This document shows, in pieces, positions 6,351-14,276 of a stretch of DNA of 14,871 bases; position 1 is the stretch's first letter, and the number at the start of each line of letters is the position of its first letter. The notes below the pieces were generated by a model. That model was not told the origin of the DNA. It searched no databases and was given only the letters and a program-made list of their open reading frames with translations. Origin of the DNA: an uncultured Eubacteriales bacterium (GTDB taxonomy: Bacteria; Bacillota; Clostridia; Oscillospirales; CAG-272). The stretch spans positions 1-14,871 of the forward strand of contig CAKSDP010000035.1 in assembly GCA_934446065.1 (NCBI GenBank). The letters are read 5' to 3'. Both the position numbers and the translations under genes were made by a program.

Positions 6351-7669
6351 CCGCACCCCACCTCACGGTGATCGGCGCAGGCCTTGCGGGATGTGAGGCT
6401 GCCTATCAGGCGGCACGGCGCGGCATCGCCGTAACTCTCGTCGAGATGAAGCCGCATCGCCGCTCGCCTGCGCATTCATACGACGGCTTTGCCGAACTTG
6501 TGTGCTCAAACTCTCTCAGAAATGCCGATGTGACCTCGGCGATCGGGCTTCTCAAGGAGGAGCTGCGCCGCATTGACTCACTCATAATGGAGTCGGCTGA
6601 CAGATCAGCCGTCGCGGCAGGCGGCGCACTCGCGGTTGACAGATACCGCTTCTCCGACTATATCACGGAGACTATTCGGAATCATCCGAATATAACTGTA
6701 GTTGACAGCGAGGCTGACAGCATCCCCGACGGGGTTGTCGTCATCGCCACCGGTCCCCTCACCTCCGACAGGATGAGCGAGGCTATAAGCGGACTCATCG
6801 GTAAGGGTAGGCTCTCGTTCTACGATGCTGCGGCGCCGATCGTGGATGCATCGTCGATAGATATGACGAAGGCTTTCTACGCCGCACGCTGGGGACGCGG
6901 CGGCGCCGATTACATCAACTGTCCGATGAACGAGGAGGAGTACCGCGCGTTCTACGATGCGCTCGTCTCCGCCGAAACTGCTGAGCTGCACGAGTTCGAC
7001 TGCGACGAGGGCGCGCTTCGCGTATTCGAGGGCTGTATGCCGGTCGAGATCATGGCGTCGCGCGGTGTCGACACGCTGCGCTACGGACCGATGAAGCCGG
7101 TCGGGATCACCCATCCCGAGACGGGTGACAGATACTACGCCGTGGTTCAGCTCAGACGCGAGAACGAGGCTGCGACGATGTTCAACCTCGTCGGTTTTCA
7201 GACGCATCTCACGTTTCCCGAGCAGCGCCGCGTGTTTTCGATGATCCCCGGACTTGAGGGAGCACATTTCCTGCGCTACGGTGTCATGCACCGCAATACG
7301 TTTCTGAATTCGCCGGAGCTTCTCGAGAGCGATTATTCGCTCCGCTCCGACAGGCGGATATTCTTCGCCGGACAGATGACCGGCGTCGAGGGATATATCG
7401 AGTCCGCCGCGTCCGGCTTTGTCGCCGGTGTATCTGCTGCGTCGCGGCTTGCGGGTGCACCGTCACCCGAGTTTTCATGCCGGACGATGATCGGCGCAAT
7501 GGCGCATTACGTCAGCCACGGCGGCACGGGTGAGTTCCAGCCGATGAATGCGAACTTCGGCATAATCGAGCCGCTTCCCGAGAGAGTGCGCGGGGGCAGG
7601 CGCGTAAAATACGCCGCGTATTCCGAGCGTGCGCTCGCCGAGATAGACGCGGCTTGCGGGAATCTGTAA
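6347..7669 (+). CDS. trmFO: methylenetetrahydrofolate--tRNA-(uracil-5-)-methyltransferase TrmFO
   Basis: TrmFO makes 5-methyluridine at position 54 of tRNA using methylenetetrahydrofolate as carbon donor and FAD as reductant. It is the Firmicute-type alternative to TrmA. The product is 440 residues, normal for the family. The N-terminal dinucleotide-binding fold shows TVIGAGLAGCEAAYQAA. Two cysteines linked to catalysis in Bacillus subtilis are present: Cys53 in ELVCSNSLR and Cys230 in FEGCMPVE. Other family blocks include FFAGQMTGVEGYIESAASG and NANFGIIEP. The ATG (6347-6349) overlaps the topA TGA in ATGA, with GGAGG at 6336-6340, so translation is coupled to topA. The open frame upstream is inside topA and is not used. 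Confidence 0.97.
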   Translation: MTAPHLTVIGAGLAGCEAAYQAARRGIAVTLVEMKPHRRSPAHSYDGFAELVCSNSLRNADVTSAIGLLKEELRRIDSLIMESADRSAVAAGGALAVDRYRFSDYITETIRNHPNITVVDSEADSIPDGVVVIATGPLTSDRMSEAISGLIGKGRLSFYDAAAPIVDASSIDMTKAFYAARWGRGGADYINCPMNEEEYRAFYDALVSAETAELHEFDCDEGALRVFEGCMPVEIMASRGVDTLRYGPMKPVGITHPETGDRYYAVVQLRRENEAATMFNLVGFQTHLTFPEQRRVFSMIPGLEGAHFLRYGVMHRNTFLNSPELLESDYSLRSDRRIFFAGQMTGVEGYIESAASGFVAGVSAASRLAGAPSPEFSCRTMIGAMAHYVSHGGTGEFQPMNANFGIIEPLPERVRGGRRVKYAAYSERALAEIDAACGNL

Positions 7670-7697
7670 GATATATGGAGCCGAAAGGAGTTCTGTT

Positions 7698-8729
7698 GTG
7701 GAGATAATCATTGATGCGATGGGCGGCGACCGTGCGCCGGAGGAGATCGTTTGCGGAGCAGCCGATGCCGCGCGCGGACTTTCGGTGAAGATCGTTCTCG
7801 TCGGTAAAAGCGACGTTGTAGAACCACTCGCAAAGAAATACGATTTTCCCGAGGACAGGCTCGAGATCGTCCATGCAGATACCGCGATAACGATGGAGGA
7901 CGATCCGATGACGGTCGTCCGCGCAAAGAAGGATTCTTCAATGGCGCTCGGACTGCGGATGCTGAAGGAGCGCGGCGATGCGTTCGTTTCCGCGGGGAAT
8001 ACCGGCGCTCTGCTTACGGGCGCGTCACTGATCGTCCGCCCGATAAAGGGGATAAAGCGCCCGGCGATCGCAACACTCCTCCCGTTCAAGCCGCCGGTAC
8101 TTATGCTCGACTGCGGCGCGAACACAAATGTGATCTCCGAATACATGGAGACATGGGCGATCCTCGGTTCGCTTTACATGGAGAATGTCTGCGGCGTCAA
8201 GAACCCGCGTGTCGGGCTGCTCAACAACGGCACCGAATCGCACAAGGGAACGGCGCTTGCCGCCGAGACATACGGGAAGCTGTCCGCCCTGCCGGGGATA
8301 AATTTTGTCGGCAATATCGAGGGATCAATGATCCCGCAGTCGCCGTGCGACGTGCTTGTGACCGACGGATTTACCGGAAACGTGACGCTGAAGCTGATCG
8401 AGGGCATGGGGAAATTCACGTTCTCGCGCCTGCGCGAGATGTTCACGGGGTCGCTTTTGTCAAAGCTCGCGTATCTTGCCGTGAAGCCCGGGCTTATATC
8501 GCTGAAGAACGATTTCGATGCGTCCGAAGCCGGCGGAGCGCCGCTGCTCGGGCTGAGCCGTCCGGTGATAAAGGCGCACGGCAGCTCGGATGCACGCGCG
8601 ATATTCAACGCCGTCAGACAGGCGGTGAAGTTTGCGGAGTGCGGACTTATTCCGAAGATATGCGACGCGGCGGAACAGCTTGCGCAGACAAGAGACGCTC
8701 TGATCAATACGGATAAAGGAATGGTGTGA
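7698..8729 (+). CDS. plsX: phosphate acyltransferase PlsX
   Basis: PlsX converts acyl-ACP and phosphate to acyl-phosphate at the inner face of the membrane, the first step of phosphatidic acid synthesis by the PlsX/PlsY route. The product is 343 residues. It opens with the signature IIIDAMGGDRAPEEIV and continues with VSAGNTGALLTGASLIV, MLDCGANTNV, GLLNNGTESHKG, VTDGFTGNVTLKLIEG and GGAPLLGLSRPVIKAHGSSD. The start is GTG at 7698, 7 bases after AAAGGAG (7684-7690). It follows trmFO by 28 bases and precedes rnc by 7. In many Firmicutes fabD/fabG/acpP lie between plsX and rnc; here none do. Confidence 0.97.
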   Translation: MEIIIDAMGGDRAPEEIVCGAADAARGLSVKIVLVGKSDVVEPLAKKYDFPEDRLEIVHADTAITMEDDPMTVVRAKKDSSMALGLRMLKERGDAFVSAGNTGALLTGASLIVRPIKGIKRPAIATLLPFKPPVLMLDCGANTNVISEYMETWAILGSLYMENVCGVKNPRVGLLNNGTESHKGTALAAETYGKLSALPGINFVGNIEGSMIPQSPCDVLVTDGFTGNVTLKLIEGMGKFTFSRLREMFTGSLLSKLAYLAVKPGLISLKNDFDASEAGGAPLLGLSRPVIKAHGSSDARAIFNAVRQAVKFAECGLIPKICDAAEQLAQTRDALINTDKGMV

Positions 8730-8736
8730 ATTTGAG

Positions 8737-9480
8737 ATGAATAAACAGTCAAAACGCGAAGAAAATTCGCAGTACCCGCTGCCGAAGGAACGGCTTGAGA
8801 AGATCATCGGGTACACTTTTACGGATAAGTCGCTGCTTGAAACGGCGCTTACACACTCGTCAAAATCGAACGAGCTGAAGAACAAGGGAGTTGCGGTCGA
8901 GTGCAACGAAAGACTCGAGTTTCTCGGAGATTCCGTGCTGTCCATCGTTGTGAGTCAGTATATCTATATCAGGTATAAGGACTGCAAGGAGGGCGAGCTG
9001 ACGAAGATCCGTTCATCGGTGGTTTGCGAAAAGGCTCTTGCAAAATATTCCGACAAGATCCATCTCGGAGACTATCTCATGATCGGTCACGGTGAGGAGA
9101 AGGGCGGCGCCAGACATCTGCCGTCGATCACCTCCGACGCATTTGAGGCGCTGATCGCCGCGATCTTCCTTGACTGCGGGCAGAATACCGAGAAGGTGCG
9201 CGGGTTCATCCTGCCGTTTGTGATCGACGAGATCGACGACATCGAGCGCCGCTCATCGTTTGTGGATCACAAAACCGCACTTCAGCAGATCGTCCAGCAG
9301 GTGAACGGCGAGCGGCTTCAGTACGTGCTCGTATCCGAGAGCGGACCTGATCACAACAAGACATTCGAGGTCGAAGCAAGGCTGAACAGCAACGTTATCG
9401 GGCGCGGCAAAGGCTCTACCAAGCGTGATGCAGAGCAGAACGCCGCAAAAGAAGCGCTCGCGCTGTTCGGAGAAAAGTGA
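8737..9480 (+). CDS. rnc: ribonuclease III
   Basis: RNase III cuts double-stranded RNA, including the rRNA precursor. The product is 247 residues. The nuclease domain has the signature NERLEFLGDSVLS (metal ligands Glu61 and Asp65) and the second acidic site in SDAFEALIAAIFLD. A double-stranded RNA binding domain occupies about residues 170-245 (DHKTALQQIVQQ, GPDHNKTFEVEARLN, GKGSTKRDAEQNAAKEAL). The ATG is 7 bases after the plsX stop with only a weak nearby ribosome site, so coupling to plsX is likely. The next gene follows the stop by 13 bases. Confidence 0.97.
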   Translation: MNKQSKREENSQYPLPKERLEKIIGYTFTDKSLLETALTHSSKSNELKNKGVAVECNERLEFLGDSVLSIVVSQYIYIRYKDCKEGELTKIRSSVVCEKALAKYSDKIHLGDYLMIGHGEEKGGARHLPSITSDAFEALIAAIFLDCGQNTEKVRGFILPFVIDEIDDIERRSSFVDHKTALQQIVQQVNGERLQYVLVSESGPDHNKTFEVEARLNSNVIGRGKGSTKRDAEQNAAKEALALFGEK

Positions 9481-9493
9481 TCGGAGGCGCTGC

Positions 9494-9931
9494 ATGACAA
9501 AGGGTGAGATCGCGGAAAAATATTTCCTTGACGGGTGCAACTGCGCACAGGCGGTGGCGCTTGCGTTCGCCGATGAGTGCGGATGCGACAGCGATTTTAT
9601 GTTTCGCGCCGCGTCTGCGTTCGGCGGCGGAATGTGCCGTATGCGCGAGGTGTGCGGCGCACTCAGCGGAGCCATGATCGTTATCGGGCTGATCTACGGA
9701 GAGGGAAACGAGCGCGAGCATGAGATAAAAAAAGCGCTCTATGCGCGCGGTCAGGCGATATTCGCAGGATTTCGCGATGAGCTTGGAACGGTCGTCTGCC
9801 GTGAGCTGCTGAGCCCCGCAGAGGGCGCGGGGAACGCGCCGGACGCACGCGGCGGCGATTACTATAAGCGGCGCCCGTGCTCGAAGATCGTGCATTTTAC
9901 GGCGGATCTTCTTTCCGAACATCTGGGTTAA
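9494..9931 (+). CDS. C_GCAxxG_C_C-family small cysteine-rich protein
   Basis: This 145-residue protein belongs to the family named for the C_GCAxxG_C_C motif. Family members are thought to bind metal or take part in redox chemistry, but the function is unproven. Visible landmarks are DGCNCAQAVALAF (Cys15, Cys17), Cys29/Cys31, FGGGMCRMREVCGALSGAMIVIGL (Cys48, Cys54), Cys102 and Cys129. The middle is hydrophobic and glycine-rich but not a convincing membrane helix. The frame is open from 9425 inside rnc; the ATG at 9494 is chosen because GGAGG (9483-9487) lies 6 bases before it. It is the last gene of the dprA-rnc block and converges on the glycyl radical genes. A role linked to the anaerobic radical enzyme is possible but the strands differ. 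Confidence 0.85.
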   Translation: MTKGEIAEKYFLDGCNCAQAVALAFADECGCDSDFMFRAASAFGGGMCRMREVCGALSGAMIVIGLIYGEGNEREHEIKKALYARGQAIFAGFRDELGTVVCRELLSPAEGAGNAPDARGGDYYKRRPCSKIVHFTADLLSEHLG

Positions 9932-9942
9932 TACAGCTGAAT

Positions 9943-9991
9943 AAAACAAAGACCATCCTTGAGCTTTGCGCTCGGAAGGTCTTTTTGTTTT
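9943..9991. terminator. bidirectional terminator between convergent genes
   Basis: aaaacaaagacc (9943-9954) pairs with ggtctt...tgtttt (9978-9991), and an inner arm ccttgagc pairs with gctc and aagg around a small bulge. Reading rightward the stem is followed by tttttgtttt; reading leftward it is followed by tttgttttatt. It can therefore end both the rnc-side operon and the minus-strand glycyl radical operon. Confidence 0.88.
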
Positions 9992-9992
9992 A

Positions 9993-10916
9993 CTATATTT
10001 TCATCACGTAGTCGCCGAGAATCTCGCGCCAGCGCGGCTTTGCCGAAGCGCAGTTGTCGGCTGCAAGAGCGCCGTCAGCCGCATCATAACCGTCACGGCC
10101 GAGAGAGCGTGTTTTGCCGACCCCAAGTCCGTGATACGGCATTATTTGCGCCGCATCGTATTTCCCGCGATGCTCGGAGAGAAATTCCGCGAGCGCGTAA
10201 AGCTCCGCGTCATCATCGTTCACCCCCGGAATGAGCGGCAGACGCAGTATCACCCGTGCGCCGAGCGAGAACAGGAGATGCAGATTCTCCATTATCCGTC
10301 GGTTATCCGTGCCGCACAGCTTTTGGTGCCGCGCCGGATCGAGCATCTTTATATCATACAGGAACAGTGTTTCGAGCGATGCCGCAGCTCTGTAAAATTC
10401 GGGGTCACCGTAGCCGCTCGTCTCTATCGCGCAGCTTATCCTGTCGGATACCGCCGCGCGTAGCAGCGCCAGAGTGAATTCCGGCCTTGCGGCACATTCA
10501 CCGCCGCTGACGGTCATGCCGCCGCCCGATGTTTCGTAAAATATGCGGTCGCGTGCGACATCCTCCATGACATCTGGGACGCTCATCTCACGTCCGCAGA
10601 CCTCGCACGCCCCGACGCGGCACACATCTGCACATTTGCCGCAGGCGATGCAGACCGTTCGGTCAAATTCAAGTCTGCCTGAGACGATGCTCCTCGCATC
10701 GCGCGGACATACGGCAGTGCACGCCCCGCAGAGCGTGCATTTTTCGCGGCGCTGCATTACCTCAGGCGCGGCACGCCATGTCTCGGGATTGTGACACCAC
10801 TCGCAGCGGAGCGGACATCCCTTGAGAAAAACCGTCGTCCGAACTCCGGGACCGTCGTCAAGACAGTATTTCTGGATCGCGGTGACTACCGCTGTCGGAG
10901 AGGCGTCACAGCTCAT
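9993..10916 (-). CDS. glycyl radical enzyme activating enzyme (radical SAM, two extra ferredoxin clusters)
   Basis: This enzyme uses a [4Fe-4S] cluster and S-adenosylmethionine to place the glycyl radical on its partner. The product is 307 residues. The radical-SAM triad CxxxCxxC is at Cys34, Cys38 and Cys41 (KGCPLRCEWCHNPE), preceded by the activase hallmark DDGPGVRTTVFLKGC. An inserted ferredoxin-like region has CxxCxxCxxxCP at 60-71 and a second CxxCxxCxxxC at 89-99, plus Cys104 and Cys107. SGGE and ETSGYG follow. The extra clusters place it with activases of dehydratase/decarboxylase-type glycyl radical enzymes rather than the short PflA. Its ATG overlaps the end of the upstream enzyme gene by 11 bases, so the pair is translationally coupled. 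Partner certain by context; substrate unknown. Confidence 0.95.
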   Translation of the reverse strand: MSCDASPTAVVTAIQKYCLDDGPGVRTTVFLKGCPLRCEWCHNPETWRAAPEVMQRREKCTLCGACTAVCPRDARSIVSGRLEFDRTVCIACGKCADVCRVGACEVCGREMSVPDVMEDVARDRIFYETSGGGMTVSGGECAARPEFTLALLRAAVSDRISCAIETSGYGDPEFYRAAASLETLFLYDIKMLDPARHQKLCGTDNRRIMENLHLLFSLGARVILRLPLIPGVNDDDAELYALAEFLSEHRGKYDAAQIMPYHGLGVGKTRSLGRDGYDAADGALAADNCASAKPRWREILGDYVMKI

Positions 10917-13074
10917 AATTCGTGCGGGCGATAACGTTGTCCTGAAGCTCTGCGGGCAGATTTACAAAGTAATCGCTGTATCCGCCGACACGCACGATAA
11001 GATCGCGGTGCGCATCGGGATTTTTCTTTGCGTCAATGAGATCCTCGCGGCTGACTACCGTCACCGAGAGTTGCTGACCGCCGCTGCCGAAATACGCGCG
11101 CTGAAGCGCAATGAATCCGTTCTCGCCGCGCTCCGTGCAGAACAGCGATCTGTCGAACTTGAGGTTCAGGATAAACCCGCTCGTCGGAAGCGTGTGATCG
11201 AATTTGAGACACGACTTGAGAAGCGCGGTCGGACCGTGCGTGTCGCGTCCGGGAGTTGCTCCGATGCTGTCGCCGTAGAGATTCTCGCCGAGCTTTTTGC
11301 CGTTCGGCAAAGCGCCGACCGCGCCGCCGTTCTGCGCTGCACGCGTGAACGGACTGCATCCGCCGCCGAAGTGACCGCCGCGGAATGTCGGGATCTTCAG
11401 GAGATAGTTGTTGTAATCGTCGATAAGCTCTGCCGCGATATCGTCAACATAGTCGATATCATTTCCGAATCTGAGATCGGAGCGCTTCAGCGTGTCGTAG
11501 ATCTCGTCGAAGCCCTCAAAATTTGCCGCCAGAGCCGCCTTCAGCTCCGCCATCGTGAAGCGGCGCTCGTCAAATACGAATTTCTTTACCGCAGCGATGG
11601 AGTCCGCCGCATCGGCAACGCCTTCGGCGAGGATCTGTCCGTCACCGTAGAGCGGGCCGCCGTCCTTGTAGCCGCGCCCGCGCTCGAGACAGCCCTCGAT
11701 CGTCATAGCGCGAATGGGGGAGGCGAATATTTTCGACAGGACCTCCTGAGACTTGTTGGACATACTGCACGCCGCGTCGCACAGATGGTGGACCTGCGCT
11801 TTCACGGCGTCAAAGAATTCGTCGAATGTTGCGAAATCCGCCGCGTCGCCGGTGTCAACGCCGATGCGGTGCCCCTTTACGGCGCCGATCCCGCCGGTCA
11901 TGGCAAGCTCCACCGCCATTCCGAGATTGACCTCGCCGTCCTCAAGCCCCATGTGAGACTTGCCCTGAATGTCAATCTGATTGCACCCGTTCATCACGTA
12001 AAGGTGAGAGTCACGCGGCGGAATGCCGAGCCGCTCAAGCGCCGGGCAGACAGCCTCGTCGTTGTAGAGAGTGGGCATACCGACGCCCGTCGCGATGGTG
12101 CGCGCCGCCGCGCGGAGAAGCTTCTCCGGCGTGTTGCGATGGCAGCGCATCGTGAGGTTCGGCGTCTGATACTTGTATTTCGCGGCTACATCGAGGATCT
12201 CGTATGTCAGCTCGTTTGTGATGTCGTTGAAATTCTCGTCGGAGCCGCCGATGCACAGATTCCACGTTCTCGTGTTGTGGAAGAACTGCCAGATGTCCTC
12301 AAGCATCTCCCGCGCGGCACCGTGCTCGGTGTTTCTCCAAAAATCGATCATGTACCAGTCAAAGTGACCGGGTGAGTCTATCCCGTCGAACGTGAATACC
12401 ATTACGTATACCGCGCACGCATCGCAGAAGTCGCGCGCCGGGTTTTTGGGACAGTGCTCGAACGTGTGCGCAAGGCGGTAAAGCTTCCGTGCGGTGTCGC
12501 CCTCGCTCTTCTGCGCCGCATCTGCGGCAAGATTGCCGAGGCGCGCACCGAGCACGTCAAGCGCGTCGAGCGCAAGGATCATACCGTCGTAGAAATCATC
12601 CTTGTCGGGATTTTTTTCGCGCATGGCTTCGACCTTTTCGCGCATCCCGTCTGTGCCGAGACGTGCAATGTCAATGAGATTCGGCACCGCGTGACCGAGC
12701 CACGTGCCGCCCCATGCGGCGGTGTCGTGCCAGATGTTGCTCTCTTCCTCGGTGAAGAGCCGCCATATTGCGTCCCCTGCATTGTACTTTGCCATGTTGT
12801 CGGCTATGTAGTTGTAGTCGTCGGCGTCCTCGGGATGCTCTTCCGCGAGACGGCGGAGACCGCCGATGTCGGTCGATATTCCGGAGCCGAATTTCGTGCA
12901 GGAGCACATATTGCCGCAGCCTCCCCACGGGAGCCCGGTCTCGGAGTCCACGTATGCCTCGCCCTCGCGAGCCATCATCAGAAGCCCTGCGCCTGTCTTT
13001 TTGCAGAGATCGTCCGATTCCTTGCCGAGAAATCCGCGTGCGAACGGCTCTGCTGTTATTTTGAAGTTATGCAT
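10906..13074 (-). CDS. glycyl radical enzyme of the pyruvate formate-lyase superfamily, substrate unknown
   Basis: The product is 722 residues, somewhat short for the superfamily (commonly 750-850). The C-terminal glycyl loop is intact: IVRVGGYSDYFVNLPAELQ with the radical glycine at Gly698, 24 residues from the end. The probable active-site thiyl cysteine is Cys364 in MNGCNQIDIQGKSH. In many dehydratases and lyases (diol dehydratase, CutC, HypD) this motif is GC-x-E, the Glu acting as base; here it is Cys364-Asn365-Gln366. AAWGGTWLGHAVPNL near the N-terminus is a conserved superfamily block. An unusual Cys-rich stretch (WGGCGNMCSC) lies near residues 50-60. The ATG follows AGGAGG by 6 bases and a strong promoter lies upstream. 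Pyruvate formate-lyase itself is unlikely, since it uses adjacent cysteines. The oxygen-sensitive radical implies anaerobic life. Reaction not assignable from sequence. Confidence 0.93.
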   Translation of the reverse strand: MHNFKITAEPFARGFLGKESDDLCKKTGAGLLMMAREGEAYVDSETGLPWGGCGNMCSCTKFGSGISTDIGGLRRLAEEHPEDADDYNYIADNMAKYNAGDAIWRLFTEEESNIWHDTAAWGGTWLGHAVPNLIDIARLGTDGMREKVEAMREKNPDKDDFYDGMILALDALDVLGARLGNLAADAAQKSEGDTARKLYRLAHTFEHCPKNPARDFCDACAVYVMVFTFDGIDSPGHFDWYMIDFWRNTEHGAAREMLEDIWQFFHNTRTWNLCIGGSDENFNDITNELTYEILDVAAKYKYQTPNLTMRCHRNTPEKLLRAAARTIATGVGMPTLYNDEAVCPALERLGIPPRDSHLYVMNGCNQIDIQGKSHMGLEDGEVNLGMAVELAMTGGIGAVKGHRIGVDTGDAADFATFDEFFDAVKAQVHHLCDAACSMSNKSQEVLSKIFASPIRAMTIEGCLERGRGYKDGGPLYGDGQILAEGVADAADSIAAVKKFVFDERRFTMAELKAALAANFEGFDEIYDTLKRSDLRFGNDIDYVDDIAAELIDDYNNYLLKIPTFRGGHFGGGCSPFTRAAQNGGAVGALPNGKKLGENLYGDSIGATPGRDTHGPTALLKSCLKFDHTLPTSGFILNLKFDRSLFCTERGENGFIALQRAYFGSGGQQLSVTVVSREDLIDAKKNPDAHRDLIVRVGGYSDYFVNLPAELQDNVIARTNYEL

Positions 13075-13112
13075 ATATGCTCCTCCTGTAATAGAGAACT
13101 GCTTTCCCGTTC

Positions 13113-13141
13113 ATTATACATACAGCAAAACTTAAAGTCAA
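13113..13141 (-). promoter_or_regulatory. sigma-A promoter of the glycyl radical operon
   Basis: Read on the minus strand: -35 TTGACT (13141-13136), 17 bases, then a perfect -10 TATAAT (13118-13113). The start point should fall near 13106, about 30 bases before the enzyme ATG, with GGAGGA at 13086-13081. No obvious operator was seen. Strong constitutive-looking elements suggest basal expression unless a repressor binds nearby. Confidence 0.88.
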
Positions 13142-13196
13142 TAGAGTTGTGTACAATAAAAATAAAATTATGTTGGTTTTACAATGGTATTTTCAA

Positions 13197-13214
13197 TCAC
13201 ACATCGCTGTGTGA
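13197..13214. repeat. inverted repeat at the left edge of the acquired segment
   Basis: tcacac (13197-13202) pairs with gtgtga (13209-13214) around atcgct, and attttatc follows. It could be a weak terminator, an operator or the end of the insert. It marks the zone where recognisable coding sequence of the truncated HTH gene begins. Confidence 0.45.
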
Positions 13215-13698
13215 ATTTTATCAGGGCAAGCTGTTACTCCATTTAACGATACCTTTTGAAGAAAAGCCAAAGACCAACTTACCGAGCGACAATCTCAAGT
13301 ACTACCGTCAGCGGAAACAGATGACAACAAGGCAGTTGGCGGAAAAGCTGGATATTGTGCCAGCGACTGTTGTAATGTATGAAAACGGAAAGCATCCCAT
13401 CCCTTACGATGTAGCTGTCAAACTGGCAGATGTTCTGGAAATCGAAGCGTCCTTGCTTTATGATGATTTTTCTCGCTTCCTTGCCGTACCCTATTCCGAA
13501 GTGCTAAAGAGCGTTAGAACGGCTCTGAAGCTGTCACAGAAGGCTTTTGCAGAACAGGTAGGGATTGTACCAAGCTACTACTATAAAATCGAAGAAGGTA
13601 ATCGCAGACCGTCAAGAAAGATTTATCAGAAGATATGTGCTACGCTCGAAGCGACCAATCTACAAACTTCACTTTTATGGGAGCATCCATTACAATGA
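13201..13698 (+). pseudogene. 5'-truncated double helix-turn-helix (XRE-type) protein of a transposon
   Basis: The readable product from about residue IPFEEKPKTN on contains two XRE-type HTH domains. The first is NLKYYRQRKQMTTRQLAEKL-DIVPATVVMYENGKHPIP; the second is RTALKLSQKAFAEQVGIVPSYYYKIEEGNRRPSRK. This pairing is typical of proteins found next to tnpV in clostridial mobile elements. No ATG or GTG lies in frame near the domain start. The nearest candidates are a TTG at 13147 without a Shine-Dalgarno and an ATG at 13069 inside the opposite glycyl radical gene. The 5' end has probably been lost at the junction. The stop TGA lies 31 bases before tnpV. An unusual start or a recombined but functional N-terminus cannot be excluded. 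Confidence 0.7.
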
Positions 13699-13729
13699 AG
13701 GTGAAAGAAAAATGATTGGAGGAGTGACT

Positions 13730-14080
13730 ATGGCACAGAATTTGACTTATACTCGTTGCGGCGATTATCTTATCCCAGATATTCAGTTGAGCCACACAAG
13801 CGATAAACCGCTTGGAAAATATGGCAGGATGCGCAGGGCGTTTCTTGCGGAAAACAATCCAATACTCTTGGATGACATGATTCTGACGTAAACCTTATTC
13901 CCGCACTTGTGGGAAATTGACGAAACTGCTCACCGTAGAGTGGAACAGATGGTGAATGAACTTCTGGAGAAAAATCCGGCCCCGGACAAGACGACTCAAC
14001 AGCTTGCATGGGCACAGCACATGAATATCCTGAAAGCGCAGGCAGAGGAAATGGTTAATGCAGAACTGATTTTCTGCTAA
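13730..14080 (+). pseudogene. tnpV: TnpV family transposon protein, interrupted by an in-frame stop
   Basis: TnpV is a small protein of unknown role encoded on Tn4451-like and related clostridial elements. The frame runs from ATG 13730, 7 bases after GGAGG (13718-13722), with MAQNLTYTRCGDYLIPDIQL and KYGRMRRAFLAENNPILLDDMILT. It meets TAA at 13889-13891. With no frame shift it then continues as TLFPHLWEIDETAHRRVEQM, NPAPDKTTQQLAWAQHMNIL and a TAA at 14078-14080. The second half is plainly the rest of the same family, so this is one gene with a nonsense change where homologs, as I recall them, have a glycine. The full frame would give about 116 residues. A truncated 53-residue peptide may still be made. 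It follows the headless HTH gene, as in intact elements. Confidence 0.85.
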
Positions 14081-14102
14081 TAGAAATAAAGTTTTTACTT
14101 AG

Positions 14103-14130
14103 GGCTGACTGTAACAGGTCAGCCTTATTT
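14103..14130 (+). terminator. intrinsic terminator after tnpV
   Basis: ggctgac (14103-14109) pairs exactly with gtcagcc (14118-14124) around an 8-nt loop and is followed by ttattttc. It ends the HTH-tnpV unit and isolates the XRE-hsdR unit that follows. Confidence 0.8.
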
Positions 14131-14161
14131 TCAGCTTTATTTCTTTGATGGGATAATTCTT

Positions 14162-14205
14162 GAATTGTATTTATGACAGTTCCAGAATTGTGCTTTTGAC
14201 AATTC
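14162..14205 (+). repeat. two imperfect 21-bp direct repeats, possible operator
   Basis: gaattgtatttatgacagttc (14162-14182) and a second copy at 14185-14205 agree at 17 of 21 positions, with start-to-start spacing of 23 bases, about two helical turns. The second copy also contains the inverted repeat gaattgt/acaattc (14185-14191 with 14199-14205). They lie about 70 bases upstream of the -35 box of the XRE-hsdR promoter, in the 287-base gap after tnpV. A binding site for the XRE protein or an upstream activator is possible. Confidence 0.6.
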
Positions 14206-14276
14206 AGCTATATGGTAGGATGGCAGGAATGCGGATTGGATCAAAATATTTATCGATTGAGAATTGCAATTTGAAA

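Noticed and set aside
5142..6356. A 404-codon minus-strand frame opposite topA.
   Set aside because: topA is unambiguous on the plus strand with catalytic tyrosine and zinc ribbons. The antisense frame has no motif or ribosome site.
10822..12375. A 517-codon plus-strand frame opposite the glycyl radical enzyme and activase genes.
   Set aside because: The minus strand carries the full conserved enzyme and activase with motifs, ribosome sites and promoter. The plus frame shows no recognisable family and is a codon-bias shadow.
12454..13200. N-terminal extension of the double-HTH protein back to 12454.
   Set aside because: This stretch is antisense to the glycyl radical enzyme gene and its promoter, and its translation resembles no HTH protein.
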